From: Oscillospiraceae bacterium
GTDB taxonomy: Bacteria > Bacillota > Clostridia > Oscillospirales > Ruminococcaceae
Length of the DNA: 64,000 bases
Assembly: GCA_017460955.1 (NCBI GenBank)
Contig: JAFTZY010000005.1
Coordinates: 1-64,000 of the forward strand
Direction: 5' to 3'
Below, in pieces: positions 1 to 8,330 of this stretch. The notes under the pieces are model-generated. The model ran no database searches and was not told the DNA's origin. It saw only the letters and a program-made list of their open reading frames with translations. Made by a program: the position numbers and the translations under genes. The first letter of the stretch is position 1. The number at the start of each line of letters is the position of its first letter.

Positions 1-1110
1 CCGGTAATCGTCATGGTATGCTGGTTCAAGTCGGCCCATCTCAGGTTCAGGTCATCCGACTTTATGTTGATATCGCTGCCCAGGCGGCGGATATACAGAT
101 CCCCGCTGTACACGATCTGCCTTGCTTCCGGATCCGTCGCTTCCAGCTGATTGAATGTCGTATAGTTCGTACTTGTATAGATTCTCTGAGTGCCGCTTCC
201 GTTCAGAATGACCCGGTTGCCATAATCGTATCTCGCGCTGACACCGCCGTCCGTCCAGACGTCCCCAGCCACGGAAAAGACGCCATAGTACAATTCCACA
301 TTCTCATAACCGCTTAAATTATGTGTTGTGAAATCGCCGCTGATATTCACTTTGTCGTGCTCGTTATTCATATTTAAGTACGCTGAGCAGCTATTGTACT
401 CTGTCTCGCCTACATTGTTGGTCGTAGCATTTTCCATCGTGTAGTTCCCGGTCACGTTCAGTGTCCCGTTGTTGCAGGTGATCGTACCGGTCTTATGCAG
501 GAAATTGCCCCTGATGGTCAGAATGCCGCCGTTGAGGTTGACCGTGTTAGAATTTGTCATCCCGGTATCACCGGTGATCGTCATGGTTTTCTGGTTCAGG
601 TCCAGTGAATAGAGGTTCAGATCATCCGACAGGATGTTGATATCGCTGCCCAGGCGGCGGATCTTCATTTTTCCGCCATACACGATCTGTCTTGCTCCGG
701 GATCTGTCACTTCCAGCTGATTGAATGTCGTATAGTCCGTACTTGTATAGACCTTCTGTGTGCCGCTGCCGTTCAGAACGATCCGGTTGCCACGGTCGGA
801 TTCCGCGCTGACGCCGCCGTCCGTCCAGATATCTCCGGCCACGGAAAAGACGCCATAGTACAATCGTACATTATAAACACTGTTCAGCCTATGCGTTGTG
901 AAATCGCCGCTGATGTTCACCTTGTCGTGCTCGTTTGCCATATAAAGTCTTGCCGAACAGTCGTTGTACTCGATCTCTCCGACATTGTTGACTGTGGCAT
1001 TGCGCATCACATAGCCGCCGTACACATTCAGTGTGCCGTTATTGACCGTGACTGTGCCCTGGGTCTGGATGATATCGCCGTACACCGTCAGGGAATACCC
1101 GTCCAGATCA
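1..1110 (-). repeat. Tandem 570-bp (190-residue) coding repeat
   Basis: Bases 1-540 align with 571-1110 at an offset of exactly 570, for example ccggtaatcgtcatgg at 1 against ccggtgatcgtcatgg at 571, and atgtgttgtgaaatcgccgc at 321 against atgcgttgtgaaatcgccgc at 891. Reading frame is kept, so the encoded solenoid is built from 190-residue units. The array may continue beyond the left edge. Confidence 0.85.
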
Positions 1111-3206
1111 AGGGAGCTGAAGCTGTGGCTCACGGTTTTCCCGTTCTCCGTCGTCTGCCAGTTTGTCAGGAACAGATCGCCGTACACCTCCGTATCCTTG
1201 GTCAGGGTGATACTGCCCTCCCACCTTGTCACGGAGCCGTCGGACCGGGACTCGGAGGAGTTGGAAAGCGTGATGATCCCCTCATATTCCGTGCCGTAGT
1301 TGGAATAGGTCGTGTAGTTCCTGCGCTTTTTCTTGGTCGAGGACGAATAGGACAGATCCTCCCCGTAGGTGCAGTGATCCACCAGCACATCATTCTCCCA
1401 GTGCCGCACGATCCTGACGGGGGAATTGCTCTCATTGATGAACTCCGTGCTGTTGGAGAAGGTCTTTAATCCGAACAGGTTCAGGCTTGCCCCGTATTCG
1501 GCAAAGACATAGGCACGCAGGGTCGCGCACTCCAGTCCGGTCTCCCGCTTGTTGGCCTGGATGGTCCCCTTCTCGCCGACCATGACATAGGCATTGCCGA
1601 GGGTCGTTGTGGCGAACTTCACCGAGGCAGAGGCCTTGATCGCAATGCTCTCGGAGGCCTTGGCATCGAGTGTGAACGACTTCTTCTGGAAATTCCTGTT
1701 CGTTCTCCAGCCGCCGTCCTTGGTATAGGTCACACCGCCCATGACGTCACAGCTGTAGGACACCTGGATCTCACCGGACAGACTGACCGTGATATAGATG
1801 CCCACCTCCGCTGTCAGCAGGCCGCCGCACGCAACGGGTACGGAGGCGATCTTGACCTCCTTGCTCTTCGTGCTCGTAAAGCTGTCGGAGACCTTGGCAG
1901 TGAAATTGGCATCCGCCTTCATGTTCAGCGTGAAGCTGTCCACCGAAAGCCCATTCCACTGCAATTTGTACTCCGGCTGGATGTTACTGAGCGTGCCGCT
2001 TAGGTATACCTTCGTCCCGCCCAGATCAAAGGTGTGGTCGAGCTTGACGGAGTTGCTGCCCGAGGAGGCTGCCGCAAGGACCTGTGTTCTGGGCAGATAC
2101 ATCACGCCCGCTGCGTTGGTCTGCACCGTGTCGGTCCCGTCACTGTAATAGGTGATGTTGCTGTAATCGACCTCGCCGATGCCCTGGATGTTGACATTGG
2201 AGACCGCATCCTCGAGCGGTGCTTCCTCCACATCGGCCACGACCTGGCCGTTCTTGCCGATGGAAACGCTGCTTGCCTTGTACAGGCACTGCGTTCCGTC
2301 AATGTTCACGGTAAAGATGTCCCCCGCAAGGATGGAGACCTCGTCGCTGTTGATGGTCACCGTGTTCCCCACAAGTGTGGCATCGACGGAATCATCGACC
2401 TGGATCACGGAATCCGCATACTCGATCACCTCGGGCGCATCGGTACGGATCGTATCCGCCTCCCGAGCTCCCTTCAGATCCCCGAGGATCACGTCCGCCT
2501 CATCGCTGTTCATGTACAGCGCGGGACGGAACTGATGCTCGATCGCTGCAAACCAGCCCCTGAGCACGGCCACGGAGGCGTCGTCCTCATAGAAGATATC
2601 GCCGCTGTCCGCAAAGCTGACCACGGTCTCGTTCAGGTAGCCGATGCAGAAATTGGCCGTGTGTGCTGCGAATTCGCGTGTCACCATGGCGTCCGGCGAA
2701 AACTCGTCGCTCTCTGCCTCAAACACGCCGAAATTCGCCGCAAGCTCGATCTCCTCGGCATAGGCATTGCCCGACAGATCCGTGAAATAGGTCTCCATGG
2801 AGGACCTGTCCTCCACGGACATGTCAAATGCCGTGACCAGCGAATGGATCCACTCCCCCCGTGTGACAAAGCTCACTCCGGCGATGTACACATCGCCGAC
2901 GGGGAAATACGCAAGCTCCCCCGATACAAACTGACTGAGCATCAGTGCATCGGAATTGTTCACCTTCCCGTCGCCGTTGAGATCCGCATTCACAAGCTCG
3001 GATGCGGTCTTTTTGTTGATTGCCTGGGACAGCGCCGAGGAATCCTCGGCATCAATGACCCCGTCAAGATTGATGTCACCGTACAGGAGCTGTGCTTCCG
3101 TCTCCGTCTCCTGCGCCGCTGCCGGCAGCTCCGTTACCGGAAGTGCCAGGACCGTCATAGCCAGCGCACTGCATAACGACAGTAACCGTTTGAACGCCCG
3201 TGCCAT
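1..3206 (-). CDS. Secreted dockerin / SLH-like / beta-solenoid repeat protein (3' end beyond left edge)
   Basis: The frame is open from ATG 3206 to the left edge, giving at least 1,068 residues; the C-terminus lies outside. A GGAGG sits 7-8 bases before the ATG. Residues 1-31 form a signal peptide. Residues 42-95 carry two dockerin-like calcium loops (DINLDGVIDAED and DLNGDGKVNNSD). Residues about 108-185 resemble an S-layer-homology domain (FVTRGEWIHSLVTAF, then FSPDAMVTREFAAHTANF). The remainder is rich in short beta-strand, Gly and Asn patterns (LTVYGDI, LNVYGGY, LNVTGNY) typical of parallel beta-solenoids, and contains a tandem 190-residue repeat. It is probably exported and bound to the cell surface or a cellulosome, but no enzymatic motif is visible. 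The N-terminal position of the dockerin-like module is unusual. Confidence 0.85.
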   Translation of the reverse strand, partial: MARAFKRLLSLCSALAMTVLALPVTELPAAAQETETEAQLLYGDINLDGVIDAEDSSALSQAINKKTASELVNADLNGDGKVNNSDALMLSQFVSGELAYFPVGDVYIAGVSFVTRGEWIHSLVTAFDMSVEDRSSMETYFTDLSGNAYAEEIELAANFGVFEAESDEFSPDAMVTREFAAHTANFCIGYLNETVVSFADSGDIFYEDDASVAVLRGWFAAIEHQFRPALYMNSDEADVILGDLKGAREADTIRTDAPEVIEYADSVIQVDDSVDATLVGNTVTINSDEVSILAGDIFTVNIDGTQCLYKASSVSIGKNGQVVADVEEAPLEDAVSNVNIQGIGEVDYSNITYYSDGTDTVQTNAAGVMYLPRTQVLAAASSGSNSVKLDHTFDLGGTKVYLSGTLSNIQPEYKLQWNGLSVDSFTLNMKADANFTAKVSDSFTSTKSKEVKIASVPVACGGLLTAEVGIYITVSLSGEIQVSYSCDVMGGVTYTKDGGWRTNRNFQKKSFTLDAKASESIAIKASASVKFATTTLGNAYVMVGEKGTIQANKRETGLECATLRAYVFAEYGASLNLFGLKTFSNSTEFINESNSPVRIVRHWENDVLVDHCTYGEDLSYSSSTKKKRRNYTTYSNYGTEYEGIITLSNSSESRSDGSVTRWEGSITLTKDTEVYGDLFLTNWQTTENGKTVSHSFSSLDLDGYSLTVYGDIIQTQGTVTVNNGTLNVYGGYVMRNATVNNVGEIEYNDCSARLYMANEHDKVNISGDFTTHRLNSVYNVRLYYGVFSVAGDIWTDGGVSAESDRGNRIVLNGSGTQKVYTSTDYTTFNQLEVTDPGARQIVYGGKMKIRRLGSDINILSDDLNLYSLDLNQKTMTITGDTGMTNSNTVNLNGGILTIRGNFLHKTGTITCNNGTLNVTGNYTMENATTNNVGETEYNSCSAYLNMNNEHDKVNISGDFTTHNLSGYENVELYYGVFSVAGDVWTDGGVSARYDYGNRVILNGSGTQRIYTSTNYTTFNQLEATDPEARQIVYSGDLYIRRLGSDINIKSDDLNLRWADLNQHTMTIT

Positions 3207-3286
3207 AACCATACCTCCATATCGATGCGTTGATTTCTTTCAGACCGGCCCCGCCGGTCCTGTCCGAAGCATTATGATACTGTTTA

Positions 3287-3315
3287 ATTGTATCAGAATA
3301 TATCGAGTTTGTCAA
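3287..3315 (-). promoter_or_regulatory. Sigma-A promoter of the solenoid/dockerin gene
   Basis: On the minus strand, TTGACA (3315-3310), 17 bases, TACAAT (3292-3287), about 80 bases upstream of ATG 3206. Confidence 0.75.
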
Positions 3316-3411
3316 CGGATATGCAGATTTATTCACAAAGCTTGTGCAAATCCACAAATATCCCTGCGTGATTTTGGTAACTATGGCAGGTTACTCCATT
3401 TTTCCCATGCA

Positions 3412-3441
3412 TTGACATCCGCCCGCGTTTTATGCTATAAT
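3412..3441 (+). promoter_or_regulatory. Sigma-A promoter of the BspA/dockerin gene
   Basis: TTGACA (3412-3417), 18 bases, TATAAT (3436-3441). The leader to ATG 3614 is about 165 bases and contains two palindromes (about 3437-3461, followed by a T-run, and about 3521-3554). The 3207-3613 gap holds only these divergent promoters and palindromes; no gene is seen in it. Confidence 0.75.
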
Positions 3442-3613
3442 GAATGCAAAGCATTCATTATTTTTTATCTAATGCCCTTGCAGATACGCAAATCTATGAT
3501 TTGCTCCCTGCAATCGGGCGATTATATCATAACGCTTCGCTTATATGATATAATGGGTTCAGCACCGGCTGCGCTCCGGCCGGCAGAGAGACTACTGTCA
3601 TGGGGGGAGATCT

Positions 3614-5155
3614 ATGAAAAAGATCCGCATACTTCTGACGGCACTGGCCGTCCCGTTCTGTTTATCCGCTGTGTCCGCACTGCCCGCCGGGGCGCTCGAG
3701 GCGGCCACGCATGAGGAATATCTGGAGCAGCGTGCAGCGCTCACCGAATTTCCCGATCCGGACGCTTCGTACACCACGCTTTCGCAGGACGGCCTGACCT
3801 TCCGTCTCTATGATGAATACGCGGTCCTGGCCGAGTGTACCGACCGCACCGTCACCGAAGTCACGATCCCCGAGGAGGTCGGGGGACTGCCCGTCTCCGG
3901 GAGCACGGGGACGCCCTTCGGCTACTGCCGGTCGCTGACCGCCATCACGCTCCCCGATACGTTCGAGCATTTTGACTGGCTCGATCTGTGCTGCACGACC
4001 GTCAAGGCACTCGGCAGCACCGAGGAACCCGTGCCCACGGTGGCAAGCGTCCGGGTGTCCGATACCAACCCCCATTTCCGGGAGGAGGACGGCATCCTCT
4101 ACAGCAAGGACGGCTCCGTGCTCATCGGCTGCCCGCCCGCGCTGGAGCTCCGCGAGCTTGCCCTCCCGGAGGAGGTCCGCACCATCGGGGACTATGCATT
4201 TGCCACGAACCTCACGCTTGAACGGGCCGTCATCCCGGAGAGCGTGGCGCATATCCACAACGCCGCCTTCGCCTTCTGTCCGGCGCTCGAATATGCAGAG
4301 CTCCCCTCCGGCATGACGGCGGTCACGGGCGAGCTCTTCTACGGCTGCACCGCACTGTCGGAGGTGGTCTGGCGCGGGCGCATCACCACGATCGGGTACG
4401 GCGCGTTCGATCAATGCACGGCGCTGACGGACTTTGTGATCCCGGACAGTGTGACGCGCATCGGGCAGTATGCCTTTGAGGAGGCCGGCTGCACCCGGAC
4501 GCAGGACGGCGTGCAGTATGTCGGCGCCTGGGCCGTCGGCAGTGACAGCGATGTGCAGCGGGCGGTCCTCCCGGAGGGAACGCTTGGGATCGCCGATATG
4601 GCCTTCTTCGGCAGGACGTCGGTCACAGAGCTCGACATCCCGCATTCCGTGCAGTATCCCGGATATCTGACCTATGCCGCCCTCCTCTCGGAGCAGACGG
4701 GCATCATCCGCTGCCGGAGCCACGTCCTGCCCGAGAACATGCTTGCCGCCGGCAGGAACGCCACGGACATCTACCTGTACGACCCCGCGTGTGAGATCTT
4801 CGACAGCGAAAAGACGCTCCCGGCGCAGTACCGCTACACGGCCCCCGCAAGCAGCGAGGATCCCTTCGCATTGCCGGAGACCGTCACCGGGGACATCGTC
4901 ATCCACGGCTACCCCGGCTCCACGGCGCAGGCCTATGCGGCGCAGTACGGCCGGCCGTTCGAGCCGATCGCGTATCTTGCGGGGGATGTGAACGGGGATG
5001 AAGCCGTGCGCCTGACCGATGCGGTCGCCTTGCAGAAATGGCTCGTGCGCTGCCCCTCCTCCTCCCTCTTCCTCGGGCAGGCAGCGGATGTCTGCGCGGA
5101 CGGCAGACTCGATGTGCGGGATCTGACCGTGCTCAAACAAATGCTTTTGCAATAA
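3614..5155 (+). CDS. Secreted BspA-type leucine-rich-repeat protein with C-terminal dockerin
   Basis: 513 residues, GGGGAGA before the ATG. Residues 1-28 are a signal peptide (MKKIRILLTALAVPFCLSAV). The middle (about 50-400) has BspA/LRR_5 type repeats such as LTAITLPDTF, LREVRTIGDYAFAT-like and FVIPDSVTRIGQYAF, forming a solenoid used in binding. Residues about 455-512 form a dockerin with two loops (DVNGDEAVRLTD and DVCADGRLDVRD). The first loop has Glu where Gly is usual. LRR_5/dockerin proteins are common in cellulosomal ruminococci, probably as adhesion or scaffold-borne binding proteins. No catalytic motif is seen. The long frame on the opposite strand is a GC artefact. Confidence 0.88.
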   Translation: MKKIRILLTALAVPFCLSAVSALPAGALEAATHEEYLEQRAALTEFPDPDASYTTLSQDGLTFRLYDEYAVLAECTDRTVTEVTIPEEVGGLPVSGSTGTPFGYCRSLTAITLPDTFEHFDWLDLCCTTVKALGSTEEPVPTVASVRVSDTNPHFREEDGILYSKDGSVLIGCPPALELRELALPEEVRTIGDYAFATNLTLERAVIPESVAHIHNAAFAFCPALEYAELPSGMTAVTGELFYGCTALSEVVWRGRITTIGYGAFDQCTALTDFVIPDSVTRIGQYAFEEAGCTRTQDGVQYVGAWAVGSDSDVQRAVLPEGTLGIADMAFFGRTSVTELDIPHSVQYPGYLTYAALLSEQTGIIRCRSHVLPENMLAAGRNATDIYLYDPACEIFDSEKTLPAQYRYTAPASSEDPFALPETVTGDIVIHGYPGSTAQAYAAQYGRPFEPIAYLAGDVNGDEAVRLTDAVALQKWLVRCPSSSLFLGQAADVCADGRLDVRDLTVLKQMLLQ

Positions 5156-5160
5156 AAATA

Positions 5161-5194
5161 ACAGCTCCCTGAAATGCCTGTTTCAGGGAGCTGT
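5161..5194. terminator. Bidirectional intrinsic terminator
   Basis: A 14-bp perfect stem (5161-5174 with 5181-5194) and a 6-base loop lie between two convergent genes ending at 5155 and 5198. Confidence 0.8.
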
Positions 5195-5197
5195 GTG

Positions 5198-6694
5198 TTA
5201 TTCTGTTTCCTCTTCCGGTGCAGGGGCGTCCTCAGCGGCTTCCTCCTGCCAAGGCGCTACCTCTTCCTCAGAGGGCTCCCCGGATGCCTCCGGCTCGTCC
5301 TCTTCGTATGCCTCGTTGTCCTCTTCGTCCTCTTCCTCTTCGTCCTCTTCGTCCTCGTACTCGTCATCCTCATCGGGACGCTCCTGCCGTCTGTCGCGGC
5401 GGCTGCGCACAAGGAACACGATGATGCCGATCACGGCGATCAGCAAAAGCACGGCGCACAGGACGATCCAGACAAGCGTCATGTTGATGTCCTCGAGGAT
5501 GCTCGAGGTGCAGTGGAGCACCAGCACATCCCCCTCGGTGCGGATCTCATAGTTCTGCCGGTCGCTGATGAAGCAGTCCGGGCCCGTCCAGCTCTCGGTG
5601 AACGGTACATGCCGCCCCTTTCCGTAGAGGCTCAGGCCGATCTTGGCCTCCTTTTGCAGACCGGTGTCCGTCAGATGGGTGAACACCGTGTTCTTGACTG
5701 CCGGGTCCGCCTGGAGCACGAGATTGCTCGCATCGCCCGAGGAGGTCACGTTGTTGAGGATGGTCGGCGTCCCGGACAGGCGGATCGGCGTCTGGGACAG
5801 TGCCAGGATCCCGGCGCCCGCCGCCTCCTCGCCGCTGGCGATGTTGCGCTGGAGCACGGGCGTCCCCTTGAAGCTCAGCTCCGCAGTGCCGTTGATGAGG
5901 ATGCCGCCGCCGTAGAGGGCGCTGTTTTCGCTGACAGTGCCGCCCTGGAGGTCGATGCTGCCGGCCTGGGCGTAGATGCCGCCGCCGGATTCCGCGGAAT
6001 TTCCGGTGATATCGCCGCCCACGATCTTGATGCTGCCCGCTGCCATCCCCACGGCACCGCCGTCGAGCATGGCGTGGTTGTCATGGATGCTGCCGCCGGT
6101 GATGTTCAAGGTGCTGCCCTCACCGGCCATCATGATGCCGCCGCCGTTGACATAGGTCAGGTTGCGGCTGACCGAGCCGCCCCACAGGTTCACGGTCGCA
6201 CCGGCCTCCACCTGGATGCCGCCGGCCGTATCAAGGCTGTGTCCGCCGGAGACGGCGCCGCTGTAGCCGAGCTCACTGTTGGTGTCGCCCAGATTGAGCG
6301 TGGCGCCCTCCTCAACGAGGATGACCTCGCCGTCCGCGATCGGGTCCTTGAGTCCGCGGTCGAGGGTATTGCCGTACAGATCGATGGTCACCTCATGGCC
6401 TGCGGGGATGACCAGGGCACCGCTGTCCGTAAAGCCCCTGCCGGAGCCCAGGGCACCGTCCTCCCCCGTCCAGTCCGCATAGAGCACCACGGTGGCTTCG
6501 GAGGCGGCAGCGGCGTCCTGCCAGAGTGCCGAAAAGCCGCCGGTATGCTCATAATAAAAGGCGGTGGAGGCATTCGTTGTCACACTGCCGATACAGCCCT
6601 CCGGCACGGTGATCGCCCGTGCAGGAAGGACGGGAAGTACTGCTGTCAGGATCGCTCCTGCTACCAGCGCTGCTCTGATGCGCTGCAATCTCAT
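5198..6694 (-). CDS. Membrane-anchored beta-helix surface protein with acidic cytoplasmic tail
   Basis: 498 residues from ATG 6694, chosen because GGAG lies 8 bases upstream; an ATG at 6700 is too close to it. A signal peptide (MRLQRIRAALVAGAILTAV) is followed by a right-handed beta-helix region with repeated Gly-Gly-Gly-Ile turns and G-x-I/L-x-G-G rungs (GGSIHDNHA, GGDITGNSA, GGTVSENSA), as in Pmp-like and pectin-lyase folds. One transmembrane helix near residue 400 (WIVLCAVLLLIAVIGIIVFL) precedes a tail of about 70 residues that is mostly Glu and Asp. The topology suggests a surface-exposed solenoid with an intracellular acidic tail. No catalytic residues are recognisable. It could be an adhesin or a polysaccharide-binding protein. 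Confidence 0.85.
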   Translation of the reverse strand: MRLQRIRAALVAGAILTAVLPVLPARAITVPEGCIGSVTTNASTAFYYEHTGGFSALWQDAAAASEATVVLYADWTGEDGALGSGRGFTDSGALVIPAGHEVTIDLYGNTLDRGLKDPIADGEVILVEEGATLNLGDTNSELGYSGAVSGGHSLDTAGGIQVEAGATVNLWGGSVSRNLTYVNGGGIMMAGEGSTLNITGGSIHDNHAMLDGGAVGMAAGSIKIVGGDITGNSAESGGGIYAQAGSIDLQGGTVSENSALYGGGILINGTAELSFKGTPVLQRNIASGEEAAGAGILALSQTPIRLSGTPTILNNVTSSGDASNLVLQADPAVKNTVFTHLTDTGLQKEAKIGLSLYGKGRHVPFTESWTGPDCFISDRQNYEIRTEGDVLVLHCTSSILEDINMTLVWIVLCAVLLLIAVIGIIVFLVRSRRDRRQERPDEDDEYEDEEDEEEEDEEDNEAYEEDEPEASGEPSEEEVAPWQEEAAEDAPAPEEETE

Positions 6695-6745
6695 TCTCAT
6701 CTCTCCATTCCCCGGCCATCCGGCCGCTTGGTTTCTCTCCTTATT

Positions 6746-6774
6746 ATTATACAGCGAAACGGGCAAAATTACAA
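6746..6774 (-). promoter_or_regulatory. Promoter of the beta-helix membrane protein gene
   Basis: Minus strand TTGTAA (6774-6769), 17 bases, TATAAT (6751-6746), about 50 bases upstream of the chosen start. Confidence 0.6.
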
Positions 6775-6891
6775 TGACAGAATTTCGCAGATTTATCCCG
6801 GGGGAATGCGGCGATTTTTGTCTATTTTGCCGGATTCGGCGCGGATCGTGCCCATTTGCAGGCACAAGCCGGCACGAATCTCACCTTCCCC

Positions 6892-6920
6892 TTGACAAAA
6901 CACCCGATCTGGGGTATACT
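6892..6920 (+). promoter_or_regulatory. Sigma-A promoter of the rhomboid-like gene
   Basis: TTGACA (6892-6897), 17 bases, TATACT (6915-6920), 32 bases upstream of the start. Confidence 0.8.
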
Positions 6921-6952
6921 AATAGTACCAACAAACACGCAGGAGGATGCCT

Positions 6953-7618
6953 ATGTACAGACAGACATGGCTCGACAAGCTCGAGCGCAAATGCGGGCGG
7001 TTTGCGATCCCGGGACTTATGAATGCCGTCGTGTTCGGTATGGGGCTGGTCTTTATCATCGATCTTGTGACAGCGGCCAATCCGGACAACACCTTCACAC
7101 TCAGCCAGCTGCTCTACTTTGACCGGGAGGCCATCCTCCATGGACAGGTCTGGCGCGTGCTGACCTTCGCGCTCCTGCCGCCGAGCTCCAGTCCCTTCTG
7201 GATCGTCCTGTCCCTGTATTTTTACTGGCTCATCGGCTCCGCGCTTGAGGCGCAGTGGGGGACCTTCAAATTCAACGTCTACTACTTCAGCGGGATCCTG
7301 TTCAATATCCTGTCGGGGATGCTCACCGGCAGCGCCTGGAACACCTACCTTAATATGACGCTGTTCCTGGCCTTTGCCGTGATCTTCCCCAATTTTGAGA
7401 TGCTGCTCTTCTTCGTTCTCCCCATCAAGGTCAAGTATCTCGCCCTCGTCGATGCCTTCTTCCTCGTGGCGGCACTGGTCTACAATTCCTGGCCGGGACG
7501 CCTGTCCGTGCTGGTGTCCGTCCTCAATTTCGTGCTGTTCTTCTGGCGCGACGGGTATGACATCATCCGGCGTGAGATCCGAAGACAACAGAATAAACGC
7601 AAATGGAAACGCAGATGA
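6953..7618 (+). CDS. Rhomboid-like integral membrane protein
   Basis: 221 residues. The start is ATG 6953 because AGGAGG (6941-6946) is 6 bases upstream; the ATG at 6947 directly abuts the site. About six hydrophobic helices follow a short basic N-terminus. The segment around HGQVWRVLTFALLPP followed by SALEAQWGTFKFN resembles the L1-loop WR region and following helices of rhomboid-family membrane proteins. The rhomboid catalytic GxSG and the later His are not visible, so it is probably a non-proteolytic homologue. It is transcribed alone between its own promoter and terminator. Function unknown. Confidence 0.75.
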   Translation: MYRQTWLDKLERKCGRFAIPGLMNAVVFGMGLVFIIDLVTAANPDNTFTLSQLLYFDREAILHGQVWRVLTFALLPPSSSPFWIVLSLYFYWLIGSALEAQWGTFKFNVYYFSGILFNILSGMLTGSAWNTYLNMTLFLAFAVIFPNFEMLLFFVLPIKVKYLALVDAFFLVAALVYNSWPGRLSVLVSVLNFVLFFWRDGYDIIRREIRRQQNKRKWKRR

Positions 7619-7620
7619 GA

Positions 7621-7656
7621 AAACGGCTTCCCTCCGATGAGGGAAGCCGTTTTTCT
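7621..7656 (+). terminator. Intrinsic terminator
   Basis: A 13-bp stem (7621-7633 with 7640-7652) followed by a T-run, three bases after the stop codon of the rhomboid-like gene. Confidence 0.85.
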
Positions 7657-7697
7657 GCCGCGGGATCCGGTCCTTTGCCGATTTTTTTCAAAAACCA

Positions 7698-7726
7698 TTG
7701 ACAAATTCCACAATTCATGCTATAAT
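7698..7726 (+). promoter_or_regulatory. Consensus sigma-A promoter
   Basis: TTGACA (7698-7703), 17 bases, TATAAT (7721-7726), matching consensus at all twelve positions. It drives the small membrane protein and perhaps the GH2 gene. Confidence 0.85.
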
Positions 7727-7759
7727 ATTGGGAGTAATCTTGTGCAAGGAGGAATGCGT

Positions 7760-8239
7760 GTGAAGTCAATGACGCCGGATGAAAAATTAGTGATGAAAGC
7801 GTACATGCACCGCAAAATGCGGACGATGCCGCTTCTGGTCATGGCAGTCATCGCACTCCTGCTGGCAGGAATGTTTGCCTTTCAGTGGATCCGTGCCAAC
7901 CTGAGCTGGCACAAGACCGACGCGGCCATCGTGGTGGTCTCCACCGCACAGGGCGATATCTACCAGTACCGCTATACCTGCGAAAAGGACGGCCGGATGT
8001 ACTCCGGCGCGGTCTCCCGCCCGAAGCTCTTCTACTCCATCCCCTATACCCGGCTTCTGAGCGAATCGGACACCCTGACCATGGCCTACCAGATCGACAA
8101 GCCGAGCCATCATGTGATCTTCTGCAACCTTGAGAGCCGCATGATGACCTGGTTCATCGTGTTCCTGTTCTGCTTCATCATGTATTTCTGGATGGAGTAT
8201 GACCTGAAAAAGCGTTCTGTGATCCGTATTACGGGCTGA
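7760..8239 (+). CDS. Small two-helix membrane protein (DUF3592-like)
   Basis: 159 residues from GTG 7760, which lies 7 bases after AAGGAGG; ATG 7754 is in frame but only one base from it. There is a short basic cytoplasmic N-terminus, a membrane helix (residues about 22-42), an extracytoplasmic domain of about 75 residues with alternating strands (IYQYRYTCEKDGRMYSG), and a second helix near the C-terminus (WFIVFLFCFIMYFWM). This arrangement resembles DUF3592 proteins, which have no assigned function. It lies 91 bases upstream of the GH2 gene with no terminator between, so the two may be co-transcribed. Confidence 0.75.
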   Translation: MKSMTPDEKLVMKAYMHRKMRTMPLLVMAVIALLLAGMFAFQWIRANLSWHKTDAAIVVVSTAQGDIYQYRYTCEKDGRMYSGAVSRPKLFYSIPYTRLLSESDTLTMAYQIDKPSHHVIFCNLESRMMTWFIVFLFCFIMYFWMEYDLKKRSVIRITG

Positions 8240-8330
8240 TCTTTCCGCCGCCGACAGCTCCCCTGCGCTGTGGGCGGCATTGCTGTGACTGCACGTCACA
8301 CGATCCCATCATCCAATGGAGGCTACCGCT

